From Xanthomonas fragariae (GTDB lineage Bacteria; Pseudomonadota; Gammaproteobacteria; Xanthomonadales; Xanthomonadaceae): a DNA stretch of 64,000 nt. The notes beneath the pieces were generated by a model. It was not told the DNA's origin and made no database searches. It saw nothing but the letters and a program-made list of their open reading frames with translations. Positions 16,915 to 26,913 of the stretch are shown one piece after another (positions within the stretch are counted from its first letter, which is position 1; each line of letters begins with the position of its first letter). The stretch spans positions 2,852,001 through 2,916,000 of the forward strand of contig NZ_CP071955.1 in the NCBI RefSeq assembly GCF_017603965.1, read 5' to 3'. A program made the translations under genes and the position numbers.

Positions 16915-18714
16915 ATGAACTCTTTTCTCAGGCGACCTCTCGCCCTGTTGATCGGCGCCCTCCTGATCGGCAGCGCGCCACCCTCGGCGCTGGCCGCAGC
17001 ACCGGTGACGGCTACGGCTGTCAATGCCAACTCCAGCTCCAACTCCAACGATCCATTGCTGCGCTACCAATGGCATCTGCTCAATCAGGGACAGGCAGTG
17101 ATCGGCGACAGCCGCCCGGTGCCTGGCGTCGATATGGATGTGGAAATCCTGCACGCCTTGAACATCCGCGGCCGCGGCGTGCGGGTCGGCGTGGTAGATA
17201 ACGGATTGGAGCTGGGTCACGAAGATCTGTCCGACAACATCCTGCCCAACGGCTCGCACAACTTCGGCGATGGATCGCACGACACCACGCCTATCGACCC
17301 TGATAATGGCCACGGCACCGCTGTCGCCGGCATCATCGGTGCGGTCGGCTGGAACGGCCGCGGTGGGCGCGGCGTGGCGCCGGAAGTACTGCTGGCAGGA
17401 TTCGATTTCCTTGCACGCGCTTCGTCCAATAACGACGCAAGCGTCCGGTATGCGTGGGGTGATGGGCCAGAGGCACGCAATATCGATGTATTCAACAATA
17501 GCTGGGGGACGGTTGCAACCGTTTATTTAGACATCTCCGATGAGGAACGTCGCGCATGGGAAACCTTGATGCGCTCGACGCGCAGCGGTCTTGGCGGCAT
17601 TTACATCAAGTCGGCGGGCAATAAATTCAGGGACCTGAGCGTAGTAGACGAAAACGGAAATATCGTCAACCTCTGTAGCGAACTATCGCGCACACTGAAC
17701 GTCGGCTGCATATTGGCTAACGTCGACCCGTTAACAAATCTGCCCGGCACCATTGTTGTGGCCAGCGTCAATGCCAAGGGCGAGCACGCTTCGTATTCCT
17801 CGTCAGGCTCTGCCTTGTGGGTCTCCGGTCTTGGCGGTGAATTCGGTTATCAACGCAAGTTCTCTCCCGATGCGGCGTCCAGTCTTCCGCCGGAGTTCGC
17901 ACCATTCGCTTACGACCCGGCCATCGTCACCACCGACCTCAGCGGCTGCGCCGCAGGCGACAACGCGGACGATCCCACCACGGTCGACAATGCCTTGGAC
18001 GGCAGCAAGTCCAAGATCGACCCATCGTGCAACTACAGCGCCACCATGAACGGCACCTCGGCCTCCGTGCCCACCGTCTCCGGCGTCGCTGCGCTGATCC
18101 TCAGCGCCAATTCCAGCCTGAGCGCGCGTGACGTCAAATACATTCTTGCGACAACTGCGCGCCAGATCGACCCGTGGCAACCGCCTGTGGTCTATCAGGG
18201 CAGCGTGATCGATCCGGGATGGATCACCAACGCGGCAGGACATCGCTTCAGCAACTGGTACGGCTTCGGTTTGGCCGATGCAGCTGCGGCTGTCTACAAG
18301 GCGAGCCACTTCACACCGCTGCCGCCTGTACGCGACACGCAGTGGGTGAGCTCCACCGATGCGGCCAGCCAGATCGGTGGGCCGGCGCGGCCGGGGAAAC
18401 TGCGCATCCGTATCCAGCAGGCGATGAAGGTCGAAGCGGTACAACTATCGCTGCATTCCGCGCACAAGACACCCTCCAACCTGCGGGTGGTTCTGGTGTC
18501 GCCGAGCGGGACACGCAGCGTAGTCGCCACGCCCTTCTCCGCATTGGATCCGGCCCCCTATGCAAAGACCGGCTTCTACATCGACCTCACTTCCAGCAAT
18601 GCGTTTCTGGATGAGGCATCACGCGGGGTCTGGACCTTGGAAGTCACCGACATGAGCGAGCCCAGGACCACCGTTGCACTCAACGCCTTCAAACTTCGCA
18701 TCCTGGGGCACTGA
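16915..18714 (+). CDS. secreted subtilase (S8) with C-terminal P domain
   Basis: Extracellular serine protease, 599 residues. Signal peptide about 1-29 (MNSFLRRPLALLIGALL). The catalytic triad is complete: Asp 95 in GVVDNGLELGHEDL, His 133 in NGHGTAVAG, Ser 382 in MNGTSASVPTVSG. An oxyanion Asn lies in IKSAGN. A proprotein-convertase P domain occupies about 490-599, ending ALNAFKLRILGH. Such kexin-like proteases are exported by xanthomonads, usually by the type II system. There is no ribosome binding site before the ATG: repeat copy 3 ends five bases upstream. Expression may be altered or lost even though the coding sequence is intact. The decayed paralogue follows after 1 bp. Confidence 0.93.
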   Translation: MNSFLRRPLALLIGALLIGSAPPSALAAAPVTATAVNANSSSNSNDPLLRYQWHLLNQGQAVIGDSRPVPGVDMDVEILHALNIRGRGVRVGVVDNGLELGHEDLSDNILPNGSHNFGDGSHDTTPIDPDNGHGTAVAGIIGAVGWNGRGGRGVAPEVLLAGFDFLARASSNNDASVRYAWGDGPEARNIDVFNNSWGTVATVYLDISDEERRAWETLMRSTRSGLGGIYIKSAGNKFRDLSVVDENGNIVNLCSELSRTLNVGCILANVDPLTNLPGTIVVASVNAKGEHASYSSSGSALWVSGLGGEFGYQRKFSPDAASSLPPEFAPFAYDPAIVTTDLSGCAAGDNADDPTTVDNALDGSKSKIDPSCNYSATMNGTSASVPTVSGVAALILSANSSLSARDVKYILATTARQIDPWQPPVVYQGSVIDPGWITNAAGHRFSNWYGFGLADAAAAVYKASHFTPLPPVRDTQWVSSTDAASQIGGPARPGKLRIRIQQAMKVEAVQLSLHSAHKTPSNLRVVLVSPSGTRSVVATPFSALDPAPYAKTGFYIDLTSSNAFLDEASRGVWTLEVTDMSEPRTTVALNAFKLRILGH

Positions 18715-18715
18715 C

Positions 18716-19657
18716 ATGAAACCGATGATCGTTGCTTGTGTACTGACGCTTTCCATCGCCTCCATCGGTGCCGCGCATGCATCCCAATACATGGATGCCC
18801 AAGCCCTGCAAACGGCAGCCACGGGCGAGCGCTTTCAATCCGGCCCGGACATGTTCCGCATGCTGCCCGGCACGGTCGTGACCGAGAACCTGCAGCTGGA
18901 CGCTGCAACAACAGCGCATGGATCGGCTGGCGGTGCGCATGCACGGATGGCGAGCGCATTCCCCAATGGCAAGGTTGCCGCCCGCATCAACGGCCTGGAG
19001 ATCGCGCACGAGGATCTTGTCGACAACATCGTCGCCGGCGGGTCGCATAACTTCTTGAAGGACTCCAACAACCCCACCCCGCCTGCGGACGAGATCGACA
19101 GCAACCACGGCACTGCGGTCGCCGGCATTATCGCCGAGCGCGGATGGAACAACATTGGCGGGCGCGGTGTTGCGCCGGACGCCGGCCTGGCCGGCTTCAA
19201 CGCGATCGCTGAAACCGATGGCAGCAAGCAATACGTCGATATTCGCTACGCGTGGGGCGATGGGCACGAGGGGCGTCGCATGGACGTGTTCAACAACAGC
19301 TTCGGCGTCTCCGCGCCGTCCTATCCATTCAGCGACACCAACGAACAACGCTCGCTTGAAACGCTGATGCAGGCCCAGCGGGGCGGCAAAGGTGGCATCT
19401 ACGTCAAGTCGGCAGGCAACGATTTCAATACGCTGATCGATGTGGATGCGCAGGGCAAACTGATCGACCGCTGCGCCGACCGGACGCGGCAGCTCGGGGT
19501 TGGTTGCAGCAGTGCGAATATCGACTACATCAACAGTTTGACGACCATGATCGTCGTCGGTGCCGTCAATGCCGACGGGGTTCGGTGGCCACTGCATTGG
19601 ACACCTGCAAACAATTGCAGAGCAGCAAGGGCGTGGGTGCGATCATGCCCGAGGTGA
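18716..19657 (+). pseudogene. second S8 protease, inactivated
   Basis: Closely related to the preceding protease: NIVAGGSHNF, SNHGTAVAGIIAERGW (His present), RYAWGDGHEGRRMDVFNNSFG, IYVKSAGNDF. Aligned with the paralogue, about 40 residues before the first motif are missing. The catalytic-Asp motif reads ARINGLE instead of VxDNGLE, so the Asp is lost. The protein ends soon after IVVGAVNADG, before the catalytic Ser and the P domain. The last 20 codons (VRWPLHWTPANN) are foreign or frameshifted; in another frame the same DNA reads IMPEVIQRAAQLL. A signal peptide (1-22) remains. Deletions have made it non-catalytic. Confidence 0.88.
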
Positions 19658-20006
19658 TTCAACGGGCTGCGCAGCTGTTGTGACGCTACTGCTGTGTTGC
19701 GGCTGTTGTGTTGCAAGGTGCGCTTGCAGCGCTTCATGAACAGCGTTTCAGTAGCGGCGACACCAACTTCAGACTTGTCCCCGGCGCCAGAATTCAACGG
19801 CCAGGCACAGGCCGGCCAGCGCAACGACCCGCCCGCTGCGCGCCGCGCTGGCGCTGCGGGCAATGTCGGGATGCCGACAGGCGTGAACCCGATGTCATCA
19901 CGCTTGGCCGGGCAGCGCGCAGCACCAGCACCAGCACCGTCCCTGCAGGCGGTGGCGATAAGCCCACGTTGATGGTGACGGTCAATCAAGACGTAATCGT
20001 GCCCGC
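19658..20006. other. intergenic region, possible gene remnants
   Basis: Short protein-like stretches in shifting frames (IMPEVIQRAAQLL ending at 19682; FSSGDTNFRLVPGARI; KPTLMVTVNQDVIV near 19985), but nothing continuous or identifiable. Probably the remains of genes deleted with the end of the S8 paralogue. Confidence 0.4.
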
Positions 20007-20009
20007 TTG

Positions 20010-20151
20010 GAGTGGCTAACAAAGCGTAGCGAGCAGTCGCCAAATGGGTGCGGACGGCGCGCAGGAACCGCAGTGTACGCGTGGTACATGCCGATTCCGA
20101 TCACCGGCCGCGCCCGCGTGGCGGTGAGCGCAGTCGTTTTGTTAGCCACTC
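20010..20151 (-). mobile_element. 142-bp MITE-like repeat, copy 4
   Basis: Full-length copy (142 bp) in minus orientation, flanked by TTG (20007-20009) and TTA (20152-20154), one mismatch from a perfect duplication. The core TGTAC-N5-GTACA is intact. Confidence 0.9.
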
Positions 20152-20240
20152 TTAGGCGCGAACGCGCGGCCAAGCTGGACGATGCCGTACGCTGCGTCGT
20201 TGGCCAGCGAAGCCCTTAAGGCGATCGCCACGCTGGCGGA

Positions 20241-20444
20241 TTAGCTTCCTGCGCGCTGTAACCGCTTATTCAGGCTGCGCCGCTGCGCTTCGCTCAGCAG
20301 ATGTCCATGCGTGGTCAACACCTCCAGAATCTGCTGATGCGCTCGTGCCGTGCGCCGAGCGAGCTCTACCTTGGCGGCGGCTTCGATCGTCTTCCAGTCG
20401 GCCGGGCTTGTCGGTGTTGGGATGGTCGAACGTTTTGCGGGCAT
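20241..20444 (-). CDS. small hypothetical protein
   Basis: 67 residues starting MPAKRSTIPTPTSPADWK, helical and basic in the second half (LARRTARAHQQILEVL, LLSEAQRRSLNKRLQRAG). The composition is plausible for a folded helical peptide and the codon use is like the neighbours. No family is recognised, and a longer start at 20633 is unlikely. It sits alone between repeat copy 4 and gene remnants. Confidence 0.45.
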   Translation of the reverse strand: MPAKRSTIPTPTSPADWKTIEAAAKVELARRTARAHQQILEVLTTHGHLLSEAQRRSLNKRLQRAGS

Positions 20445-20669
20445 GGTGCGGCGCAGGCGCTGGAGTGGACATCCATGATACCGGCAGTGTGTGAGCGTTC
20501 TCACCAGCGCCGGTTGCGCTTGTGCCTGCGCGCTGGGCGCGGCCACATCCGCTGGCGCCCTCGGTTGTGATCCACCGCCACGTTGCGGCCTATGCCTGCC
20601 ACATGACAGACGCTCTTGCACGATCAACGGCATCGCGGCCCGCCGCCTTGTGACACTGCCGGGCTCCGC

Positions 20670-20940
20670 ATGTCATCGCCGACCGAACTGACCGCCCTCC
20701 TGCTGCGCGGCGCGCCTGCCGACGGCACGCACGCCACCCAGATCGCCGGGCGGCAGATCATGCGCAGTGCTTCGCCCACGGTGGCCACTCCACATTCTCT
20801 GTGTCTGGTGGCGCAAGGCCGCAAACAGGAGATGCTGGGCACACAGGGGTACTCCTACCGCCCGCAGCTATCTGGCGGCCTCGGTAGATCTGCCGATCGT
20901 CGGCTTGTACTGGCAGCTTCACCCAATGGCTGCGTCTGAA
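20670..20940 (+). pseudogene. AraC-family regulator, N-terminal remnant
   Basis: The first codons (ELTALLLRGAPADGTHATQI, RSASPTVATPH, CLVAQGRKQEMLGTQGYSY) are the cupin-like N-terminal domain of AraC_N regulators. The frame shifts near 20860; afterwards YLAASVDLPIVG can be read in the next frame, then a stop. The helix-turn-helix domain is absent. It is joined directly to cellulase sequence. Confidence 0.8.
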
Positions 20941-21220
20941 TAAAAACGCGGCTTTCTTGGCGAATTCGGCATCGCCAACAACCCCATCTGCAAGCCCACG
21001 CTCAACGACATGCCGGCATCTATGGACTCCAACAGTGACGCGTGGGTGGGCTGGACTGCATGGGCAGCGGACAGATGGTGAAACGACAGGTACCACTCGA
21101 TCTGCATCCCACTGCGAACGGACGTGAACGGCTTCAGCTATCTATCTCGCAAGCCCATGCAGAACGTATGGCTCATCAATGCTGCAGTGCAGTGCTGTTT
21201 GCAAGCGAACTGGAGCTGAG
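20941..21220 (+). pseudogene. GH5 cellulase, C-terminal remnant
   Basis: Reads FLGEFGIANNPICKPTLNDM, then SDAWVGWTAWAAD, in one frame. This is the nucleophile region and following barrel strand of GH5 endoglucanases, parallel to FLGEFGTANNALCDKAL in the intact gene at 21566. Stops follow almost at once. Only the last fifth of the gene remains, fused to the AraC remnant; it is a lost tandem paralogue of the neighbouring cellulase. Confidence 0.8.
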
Positions 21221-21565
21221 AAGTACAGGCATGGGACGGCGCCGATGGATTGACGCCGATCTATTGACATTTGGTACATCTGCAGGATGGAAATTCGACA
21301 TTCAGCTGCTGGAATTGACGTGATTGCTCGTGCGCAGCGCATCTGCGCTGCAATGAGCTGGCTGCATTTTTTAATTAAAATGTAAATTACATCTAAGTGA
21401 AAAAAGATTTGGCGCACACTTCGGCAAATACGCCACCTTCACACCCGACAATGTTCGAAAAAAGGCATGGCGGGTGCAAGGGGTAGGGCGGATGCAGCGC
21501 ATTCGGCGCACATCGCAGCCAGCAGGTTGCGACGCATCCTCCCATTTACTCGAAGGAGGTGCTTT
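21221..21565. other. upstream region of the GH5 cellulase gene
   Basis: About 345 bp, AT-rich near 21370-21400 (a likely promoter area), with no supported gene. A strong ribosome site GAAGGAGG is at 21551-21558. Confidence 0.5.
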
Positions 21566-22627
21566 ATGTTTACTGCATCGTTCTCTTTACGACACGCTGT
21601 AGTTTGTGCCCTGTTCTTTATCTTGCTGAGCATATCGCCGCTTAGCCACGCCCAGACGCGCGCACTCACGTATGCCGGGGTCAATCTCGCTGGCGCCGAA
21701 TTCGCATCTGCCAAAAAGCCGGGAATCCTCAACAAGGACTATATGTACCCGGCTGCCAGTGATTACACCTATTTCGCCAGCGTCAATATGAATACGATCC
21801 GTTTGCCGATTTTGTGGGAACGCCTGCAACCCACCGCACGCGGCAAACTGGATCCGGCGCAATTGGCGCTAGTGCAACAAGCGGTGGCACGTGCCAAGGC
21901 ATCGGGCATGTATCTGGTGCTGGACATCCACAATTACGGCAAATACTACGGTTACAAGATTGGCAGCGACGAAGTGCCGCTCGCCACGTTCACCGATTTA
22001 TGGCGCCGTCTTGCGCTGGAATTCCCTAGCGATAATGCAGTGATCTTCGGGCTGATGAACGAGCCCAATGGCGTATCTGCCAGCGGGTGGGCCGGTGCTG
22101 CACAAGCAGCGATCGACACCATCCGCGCCACCGGTGCCAATAATCTGATTCTGGTGCCCGGCGCGCTGTGGACAGGCGCGCACAGTTGGTATTCCACCAC
22201 CACCGACGGCTATTCCAACGCAACGGCGCTGGCGTCCATTTATGACCCGCTCGATCATTACGCGATCGAAGTGCATCAGTATCTGGATGCCAATTCCAGC
22301 GGCACCACCAATGTCTGCGTCAGTGCCACCGTCGGTGCCGATCGTCTGCGCACCTTCACCACGTGGCTGCGTACCAATCACAAACGTGGCTTCCTGGGCG
22401 AGTTCGGCACTGCCAACAACGCGCTATGCGATAAAGCGCTGCAAACCCTGCTTGGCTATATAGAAAAAAACGCCGATGTCTGGCTGGGCTGGACGTGGTG
22501 GGTGGCCGGCTCTTGGTGGAACAGCAGTTACCAGTACAGCGTGCATCCCAACAAGGACGGCACCGACAAGCCGCAGATAGCGATTCTGTCGCCGCAGGCG
22601 GCACGCGCGACCAGCGCCACGCCTTGA
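21566..22627 (+). CDS. secreted glycoside hydrolase family 5 endoglucanase
   Basis: Cleaves beta-1,4 glucan chains of plant cell walls. 353 residues with a signal peptide (about 1-29, ending SPLSHA). GH5 barrel: acid/base Glu 166 in GLMNEPNG, nucleophile Glu 279 in FLGEFG, and conserved NTIRLPILWERLQP and LDIHNYGKYYG. No cellulose-binding module is seen after the catalytic domain. The start is fixed by GAAGGAGG seven bases upstream. A terminator follows. The remnant of a paralogue lies just upstream, so this was a tandem pair. Confidence 0.95.
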   Translation: MFTASFSLRHAVVCALFFILLSISPLSHAQTRALTYAGVNLAGAEFASAKKPGILNKDYMYPAASDYTYFASVNMNTIRLPILWERLQPTARGKLDPAQLALVQQAVARAKASGMYLVLDIHNYGKYYGYKIGSDEVPLATFTDLWRRLALEFPSDNAVIFGLMNEPNGVSASGWAGAAQAAIDTIRATGANNLILVPGALWTGAHSWYSTTTDGYSNATALASIYDPLDHYAIEVHQYLDANSSGTTNVCVSATVGADRLRTFTTWLRTNHKRGFLGEFGTANNALCDKALQTLLGYIEKNADVWLGWTWWVAGSWWNSSYQYSVHPNKDGTDKPQIAILSPQAARATSATP

Positions 22628-22676
22628 AGTGATGCGCTGATATTTATGCAGTACGCAACGCTGATGTCAGTATTTG

Positions 22677-22704
22677 GGCCGCCGCAAGGCGGTCCGACAT
22701 TTTT
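22677..22704 (+). terminator. rho-independent terminator of the GH5 gene
   Basis: Stem GGCCGCC-GCAA-GGCGGTCC followed by a run of T. The T run merges with the TTA that precedes a repeat fragment. Confidence 0.75.
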
Positions 22705-22705
22705 A

Positions 22706-22740
22706 GAGCGGCCAACAAAACGATTGCGCAGCAACCAGGC
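22706..22740 (+). repeat. fragment of the 142-bp repeat
   Basis: GAGCGGCCAACAAAACGATTGCGCAGC, about one terminus of the element, preceded by TTA (22703-22705). Similarity fades afterwards. The remaining 450 bp up to zur hold no supported gene. Confidence 0.7.
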
Positions 22741-23189
22741 AATCGCCTGCGAGGCGGTGCAATCAGGCCAGCGACTGCTTGCCCTCCTGCGCCGTGACAT
22801 CTGCGCGCTGTTTTCCGCTCACCGCGCACGCCCGATTGCATGACCTCCGATCACCCCACCGCCAGTTTGCATATCTGTCTCATGCCTCACCAACGACGCA
22901 AGGCCTGATGGCCACGCGCGATGTGCCGGATGGCCACGGTGCGCTAGTGCGGGGTTCACTTGAATTTTCCGAGGCCAACACGCTGGCAAACGGATGCACG
23001 GAGATCGATCAGGCCAGTTGCCTGATCGGTATGGGCTAGGTTATTTCCCGCGCGCGAGGGTGTTGACCATCAACACGGGCAAGCGCATCGCACTAACAGC
23101 AATGCCACAGGAGCCGACCAAGGCGGCTGATCGCTGGCGACAGCAACGTCGTGCAATGCAATTGGACTCTCTGGCTGCCTGGTACGCGG

Positions 23190-23684
23190 CTACTCCGCCA
23201 CCGCACACTTCGCGCACAACCCGTGCACTTCCAGCGTCTGCGCCTGTGGTTGGAAACCCAACGCCTTGGCGCGGGCTTCGAGTTGCGACACTACGTCGCG
23301 ATCCTCAAGTTCCACTGCGCTATGGCAGCGGTCGCAGATCAGAAACGGCACCGAGTGCTGCGCGCTGTTTGGGTGGTGGCAGGCGACGAAGGCGTTGACC
23401 GATTCGAGCTTGTGCACGAATCCGTTGGCCATCAAAAAATCCAGCGCGCGGTACACCGTGGGCGGAGCGTCGGCACCGACGCCCTTGCCTTCGCGCACCC
23501 AGTTCAGCAGCTCGTAGGCCTTGACCGGCTTGCCGGCATCGGCGATCAGCCGCAGCACGTTGGCGCGGATCGGGGTAAGCCGCAGACCGCGCTCGCTGCA
23601 CGCGCGCTCCACTGCGCGCACGAAGCCGTTGGCGTCGTCGACGTGGTGATGCGGTGCCGTGCAGGCGTGTTGGTTGCTTTTCAT
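23190..23684 (-). CDS. zur: zinc uptake regulator Zur (Fur family)
   Basis: Zinc-sensing repressor of zinc import genes. 164 residues: an N-terminal His-rich segment (APHHHVDD), winged helix with LRLTPIRANVLRLIADAGKP and PPTVYRALDFLMANGFVHKL, then metal-site motifs HHPNSAQH, ICDRCHSAVELED and a terminal GLCAKCA. The two CxxC pairs are the structural zinc site, and the LES(V)NAFVACHHP segment is typical of Zur rather than Fur. It starts 15 bp after the end of gltX on the same strand, so it is probably cotranscribed. Likely target: the box at 11883. Confidence 0.92.
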   Translation of the reverse strand: MKSNQHACTAPHHHVDDANGFVRAVERACSERGLRLTPIRANVLRLIADAGKPVKAYELLNWVREGKGVGADAPPTVYRALDFLMANGFVHKLESVNAFVACHHPNSAQHSVPFLICDRCHSAVELEDRDVVSQLEARAKALGFQPQAQTLEVHGLCAKCAVAE

Positions 23685-23698
23685 CACAGACTCCAGCG

Positions 23699-25102
23699 TC
23701 AGGCCGCTCCTATCTTGATGAGTGCCGCATCGATGCGTTTCAAGGCGCACTCGCGTCCGGCCAAGTACACCGTCTGCGAAATGTCCGGGCTGACCTGGGT
23801 GCCGGTGATGGCCACGCGCAGCGGCTGGGCGACCTTGCCCATGCCCAGCTCCAGCGCGACCGCGGCGTCGTGCAGTGCAGCCGACACACTCTCCACGCTC
23901 CACTCGCTCACGCCTGCCAGCAGTTCTCGCGCTTTGCCAAGCGGCACCTCGGCGCCCAGCTTGAGGTGCTTCATCACCGCCGCTTCGTCGTAAGTTTCCA
24001 GCGGCTGATACCAGACCACGGCTTTTTCGGCCATTTCCTTCAAGGTCTGCACGCGCTCGCGCAGCGCCACCACCACATCGATGGCGGCCGGGCCGGCGGC
24101 GACGTCGATGCCGCGCTTGGCAAGCTGGTATTCCAGCTGCGGAGCGATGCTGGCCGGGTCGTCGGTCTTCAGATAGTGCTGATTGACCCATCCAAGCTTG
24201 GCCATATCCAGGCGCGCGGCCTTGGAATTGACGTCCTTGACGTCGAACAGGTCGAGCAATTCCTGCTGAGTGAATAATTCCTGGTCGCCATGCGACCAAC
24301 CCAGGCGGACCAGGTAATTGATCAGCGCATGCGGCAGATAGCCGGCGTCCTTGTACTGCATCACATCGGCCGCGCCGGTGCGCTTGGACAGCTTGGCGCC
24401 CTGCTCGTCCAGAATCATCGGCATGTGCGCGAACTTAGGCACCGGCGCGCCCAGCGCTTCATAGATATTGATCTGGCGCGGAGTATTGTTGATGTGGTCG
24501 TCGCCGCGGATCACCTCGGTGATGCCCATGTCCCAATCGTCCACCACCACCGCGAAGTTGTAGGTGGGGAAGCCGTCCGGGCGGAAGATCACCATATCGT
24601 CGAGCTCGCTGTTGGCGATCTCGATACGGCCCTTGATCAGATCGTCGAACGCCACCGTGCCGCCGATCGGATTCTTGAAACGGATGACACGATTGGGGTC
24701 ATCACGATACGGCAGGTGCTGCTCGCGCGCGGCGCCGTTGTAGCGCGGCTTTTCCTGTTTGTCCATCGCAGTTTCACGCATGGCGTCGAGTTCTTCGCGG
24801 GTTTCGTAGGCGTAATACGCCTTGCCCTGCGCCAATAGCTGCTCGGCGACCTCTTGATAACGGGCGACGCGCTGGGTCTGGTAGATTGGGCCTTCGTCGT
24901 AACCCAGGCCCAGCCAGTCCATTGCCTCCAAGATGGCGTCGATCGCCTCTTGGGTGCTTCGCTCACGGTCGGTGTCTTCGATGCGCAGCACGAACTGTCC
25001 GCCGCGGTGGCGTGCCTCCAGCCAGCAATACAGGGCGGTGCGGGCGCCGCCGATGTGCAGGTAACCGGTGGGACTGGGGGCAAAACGGGTGCGGCAGATC
25101 AT
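23699..25102 (-). CDS. gltX: glutamyl-tRNA synthetase
   Basis: Charges tRNA(Glu) with glutamate in the cytoplasm. 467 residues, class I synthetase: HIGH-type motif [12 protein letters not shown] at 9-20 and KMSKS-type motif KLSKR. Complete, with a helical anticodon-binding C-terminal half. The start at 25102 ([13 protein letters not shown]) matches the family's usual N terminus; a longer start at 25207 does not. First gene of a gltX-zur unit. Confidence 0.97.
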   Translation of the reverse strand: MICRTRFAPSPTGYLHIGGARTALYCWLEARHRGGQFVLRIEDTDRERSTQEAIDAILEAMDWLGLGYDEGPIYQTQRVARYQEVAEQLLAQGKAYYAYETREELDAMRETAMDKQEKPRYNGAAREQHLPYRDDPNRVIRFKNPIGGTVAFDDLIKGRIEIANSELDDMVIFRPDGFPTYNFAVVVDDWDMGITEVIRGDDHINNTPRQINIYEALGAPVPKFAHMPMILDEQGAKLSKRTGAADVMQYKDAGYLPHALINYLVRLGWSHGDQELFTQQELLDLFDVKDVNSKAARLDMAKLGWVNQHYLKTDDPASIAPQLEYQLAKRGIDVAAGPAAIDVVVALRERVQTLKEMAEKAVVWYQPLETYDEAAVMKHLKLGAEVPLGKARELLAGVSEWSVESVSAALHDAAVALELGMGKVAQPLRVAITGTQVSPDISQTVYLAGRECALKRIDAALIKIGAA

Positions 25103-25170
25103 GGCGCGCTCGGAGGAACGGGAATCAGCGGATTTTACCTTGCGCAGCTCAGACCTGCCCTGCCCGCGGC

Positions 25171-26262
25171 TCAGCGATTGCGCAACAGGTCGCCGTAGAC
25201 CACGCAATCGCCGCCGCTGCGTGCGGGGCCTGGTGCGTCATACAGCACCAGCCAGGCGGGCGTGCTGCCGGCCAGATGTTTTGGCAGATTGCAGATCGCC
25301 TCGGCGCGGTCGCTGTCCTTGCCATGCGGCAGCACCGCCGATTTCAACAGCTCGTGCTGGAAGCGCACCGGCGCGCGGTTGGCGGCCAGCACTGCACGCG
25401 CATCCGGCCACTTGAACAGGCCGATCTCGCCATTGAGCACCATGGTCGGCCCGGCCAGCACATACAGGTCATCGCCGGAGTAATGCAGGTCGCGCACGCC
25501 CAGCCCGCCCAATTGCAGGAAGTGCTTGCGCAGCAGCGTGCCTTCTTCGTCCAGTGGCGCCATGCGCAGATGGTCGCCATGCGCTTCCACCTGGATCTCC
25601 AGCAGCGCCGACCAGCCCCGCAGCACTGGTCCGCGCAGGCCGAGCAGCAAGCGCTGGCCGTCCACAACGATGCCTTCGATGTCCAAGCCATTGTCCTTGC
25701 CAGGGATCTTCAGGAACGGGCCGAAATGCGGGTCGTCGGCCAGCAGGTCGGTGAGCTGGTTATGCTTGGCGTCGCCCTTGAGCCGCAGCGCGCGGCGGCC
25801 ATCGGCAGCTTCGCGCACCAGTCGCGGAGCGCCATCGGCATCGCGCTCGATCGGCAGGCAGGCCAGCAGGCAGCGGTTGGCGTCGAGTTTGAGCCTGCTC
25901 AGGCGCTTGGCGTTGTCGGCATCGTTGCGGCCACGCTTGGCATTCTTGCGCTTGGAGCCATGCGAGCCGACGACCCACAGGTACCCATCCGACAAACCCA
26001 TGCCTTCCAGGTCCGCTTCATCGGCGGCCTCGCCCGGCAGATCCAGCAACTCGGCCAACGGAAAGCTCCGACCTTCGCCGAAACGCAACGTCTCGCGCTG
26101 GGTCGAATCGAGCTTGCGCAGACGGTCCACTGCGCAGGCTTCATCGCCAGCCACCCACAACCAGTCGTCGGTGAACGCGGCGCCGGACAGATTGCTGTGC
26201 ACCAGCGCACCGGGCGCAAATTCGAGACGGACACTGTGCGGAATCAGGGTTTTCTTGGCCAT
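25171..26262 (-). CDS. DUF3616 protein
   Basis: 363 residues, no signal peptide. The whole protein follows the DUF3616 pattern: repeated strand pairs with [53 protein letters not shown] and [18 protein letters not shown], suggesting a beta-propeller-like fold. No biochemical role is established for this family. Start ATG 26262. Upstream lies repeat copy 5. Confidence 0.85.
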   Translation of the reverse strand: MAKKTLIPHSVRLEFAPGALVHSNLSGAAFTDDWLWVAGDEACAVDRLRKLDSTQRETLRFGEGRSFPLAELLDLPGEAADEADLEGMGLSDGYLWVVGSHGSKRKNAKRGRNDADNAKRLSRLKLDANRCLLACLPIERDADGAPRLVREAADGRRALRLKGDAKHNQLTDLLADDPHFGPFLKIPGKDNGLDIEGIVVDGQRLLLGLRGPVLRGWSALLEIQVEAHGDHLRMAPLDEEGTLLRKHFLQLGGLGVRDLHYSGDDLYVLAGPTMVLNGEIGLFKWPDARAVLAANRAPVRFQHELLKSAVLPHGKDSDRAEAICNLPKHLAGSTPAWLVLYDAPGPARSGGDCVVYGDLLRNR

Positions 26263-26294
26263 GGGAACCTGGTGGGTGGTGTTGCTGGGGCTGA

Positions 26295-26431
26295 GAGTGG
26301 CTAACAAAGCATCGCGAGCACTTGTCAGGGAATGCGGACGGCGCGGAGGAACCGGGGTGTACGCGTGGTATATGCCGCACCGAGCACCGACCGCGTGCCT
26401 GACGTGAGCGCAGTCGTTTTGTCAGCCGCGC
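26295..26431 (-). mobile_element. 142-bp MITE-like repeat, copy 5 (137 bp)
   Basis: Minus orientation, 5 bp shorter than consensus, with several substitutions and no clear duplication (TGA, TCC). It retains the central GTGTACGCGTGGTATA. It separates the DUF3616 gene from decayed genes. Confidence 0.85.
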
Positions 26432-26437
26432 TCCATC

Positions 26438-26853
26438 CATCGGACGCAGCCAGCTTGACACCTGTCACGCCAGCGACCAACTGCACGGACCAATCGCGGT
26501 CGTTGGCGACCTGCGCATACGCGCAGCTGGCTTCGAATGCACCGAAGTACAGCAGGGCCCACACCATGTCGCCCTGCGTCTGCGCCAGCAGGCCATCGGC
26601 CGGGAAACCGACATCCATCGGCGCCAACACCGCCGCTTCGTAGGTATTGAAGTCCAGCGCCGGGCTCCACGGCGCCTCGCCGGCGTCGACCGATTGCGCT
26701 ATGCGTGTCAAACGTCGCGCCCAGTTCCGGCGACAGATATTCCGGCAGCATCAGCACGCGTGCGCTGACAGCAGCTTCACCGACCACGGCGGATTGGCGC
26801 GCGGCGAAATCGGCAGGTTTGCCGATCGGATATTTGGCGACTGCGACCTTCAT
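26438..26853 (-). pseudogene. carbon-nitrogen hydrolase family gene, decayed
   Basis: Starts MKVAVAKYPIGKPADFAARQ with the first catalytic Glu region LMLPEYLSPELGATFD, then shifts frame. The end in another frame (GEAPWSPALDFNTYEAAVLA, GFPADGLLAQTQGDM) is the C-terminal part of the same family. The middle, with the catalytic Lys and Cys, is deleted. It lies downstream of the GNAT remnant, as is usual for this gene pair. Confidence 0.75.
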
Positions 26854-26913
26854 TTGTGGGCCCTGCTGCGGTTGATCGAATGAAGTGGGAAACGGCGATG
26901 TAGTCGCCAGTAG

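Noticed and set aside
24886..26304. Open frame of 472 codons on the plus strand
   Set aside because: Antisense to gltX and the DUF3616 gene; no recognisable domain.
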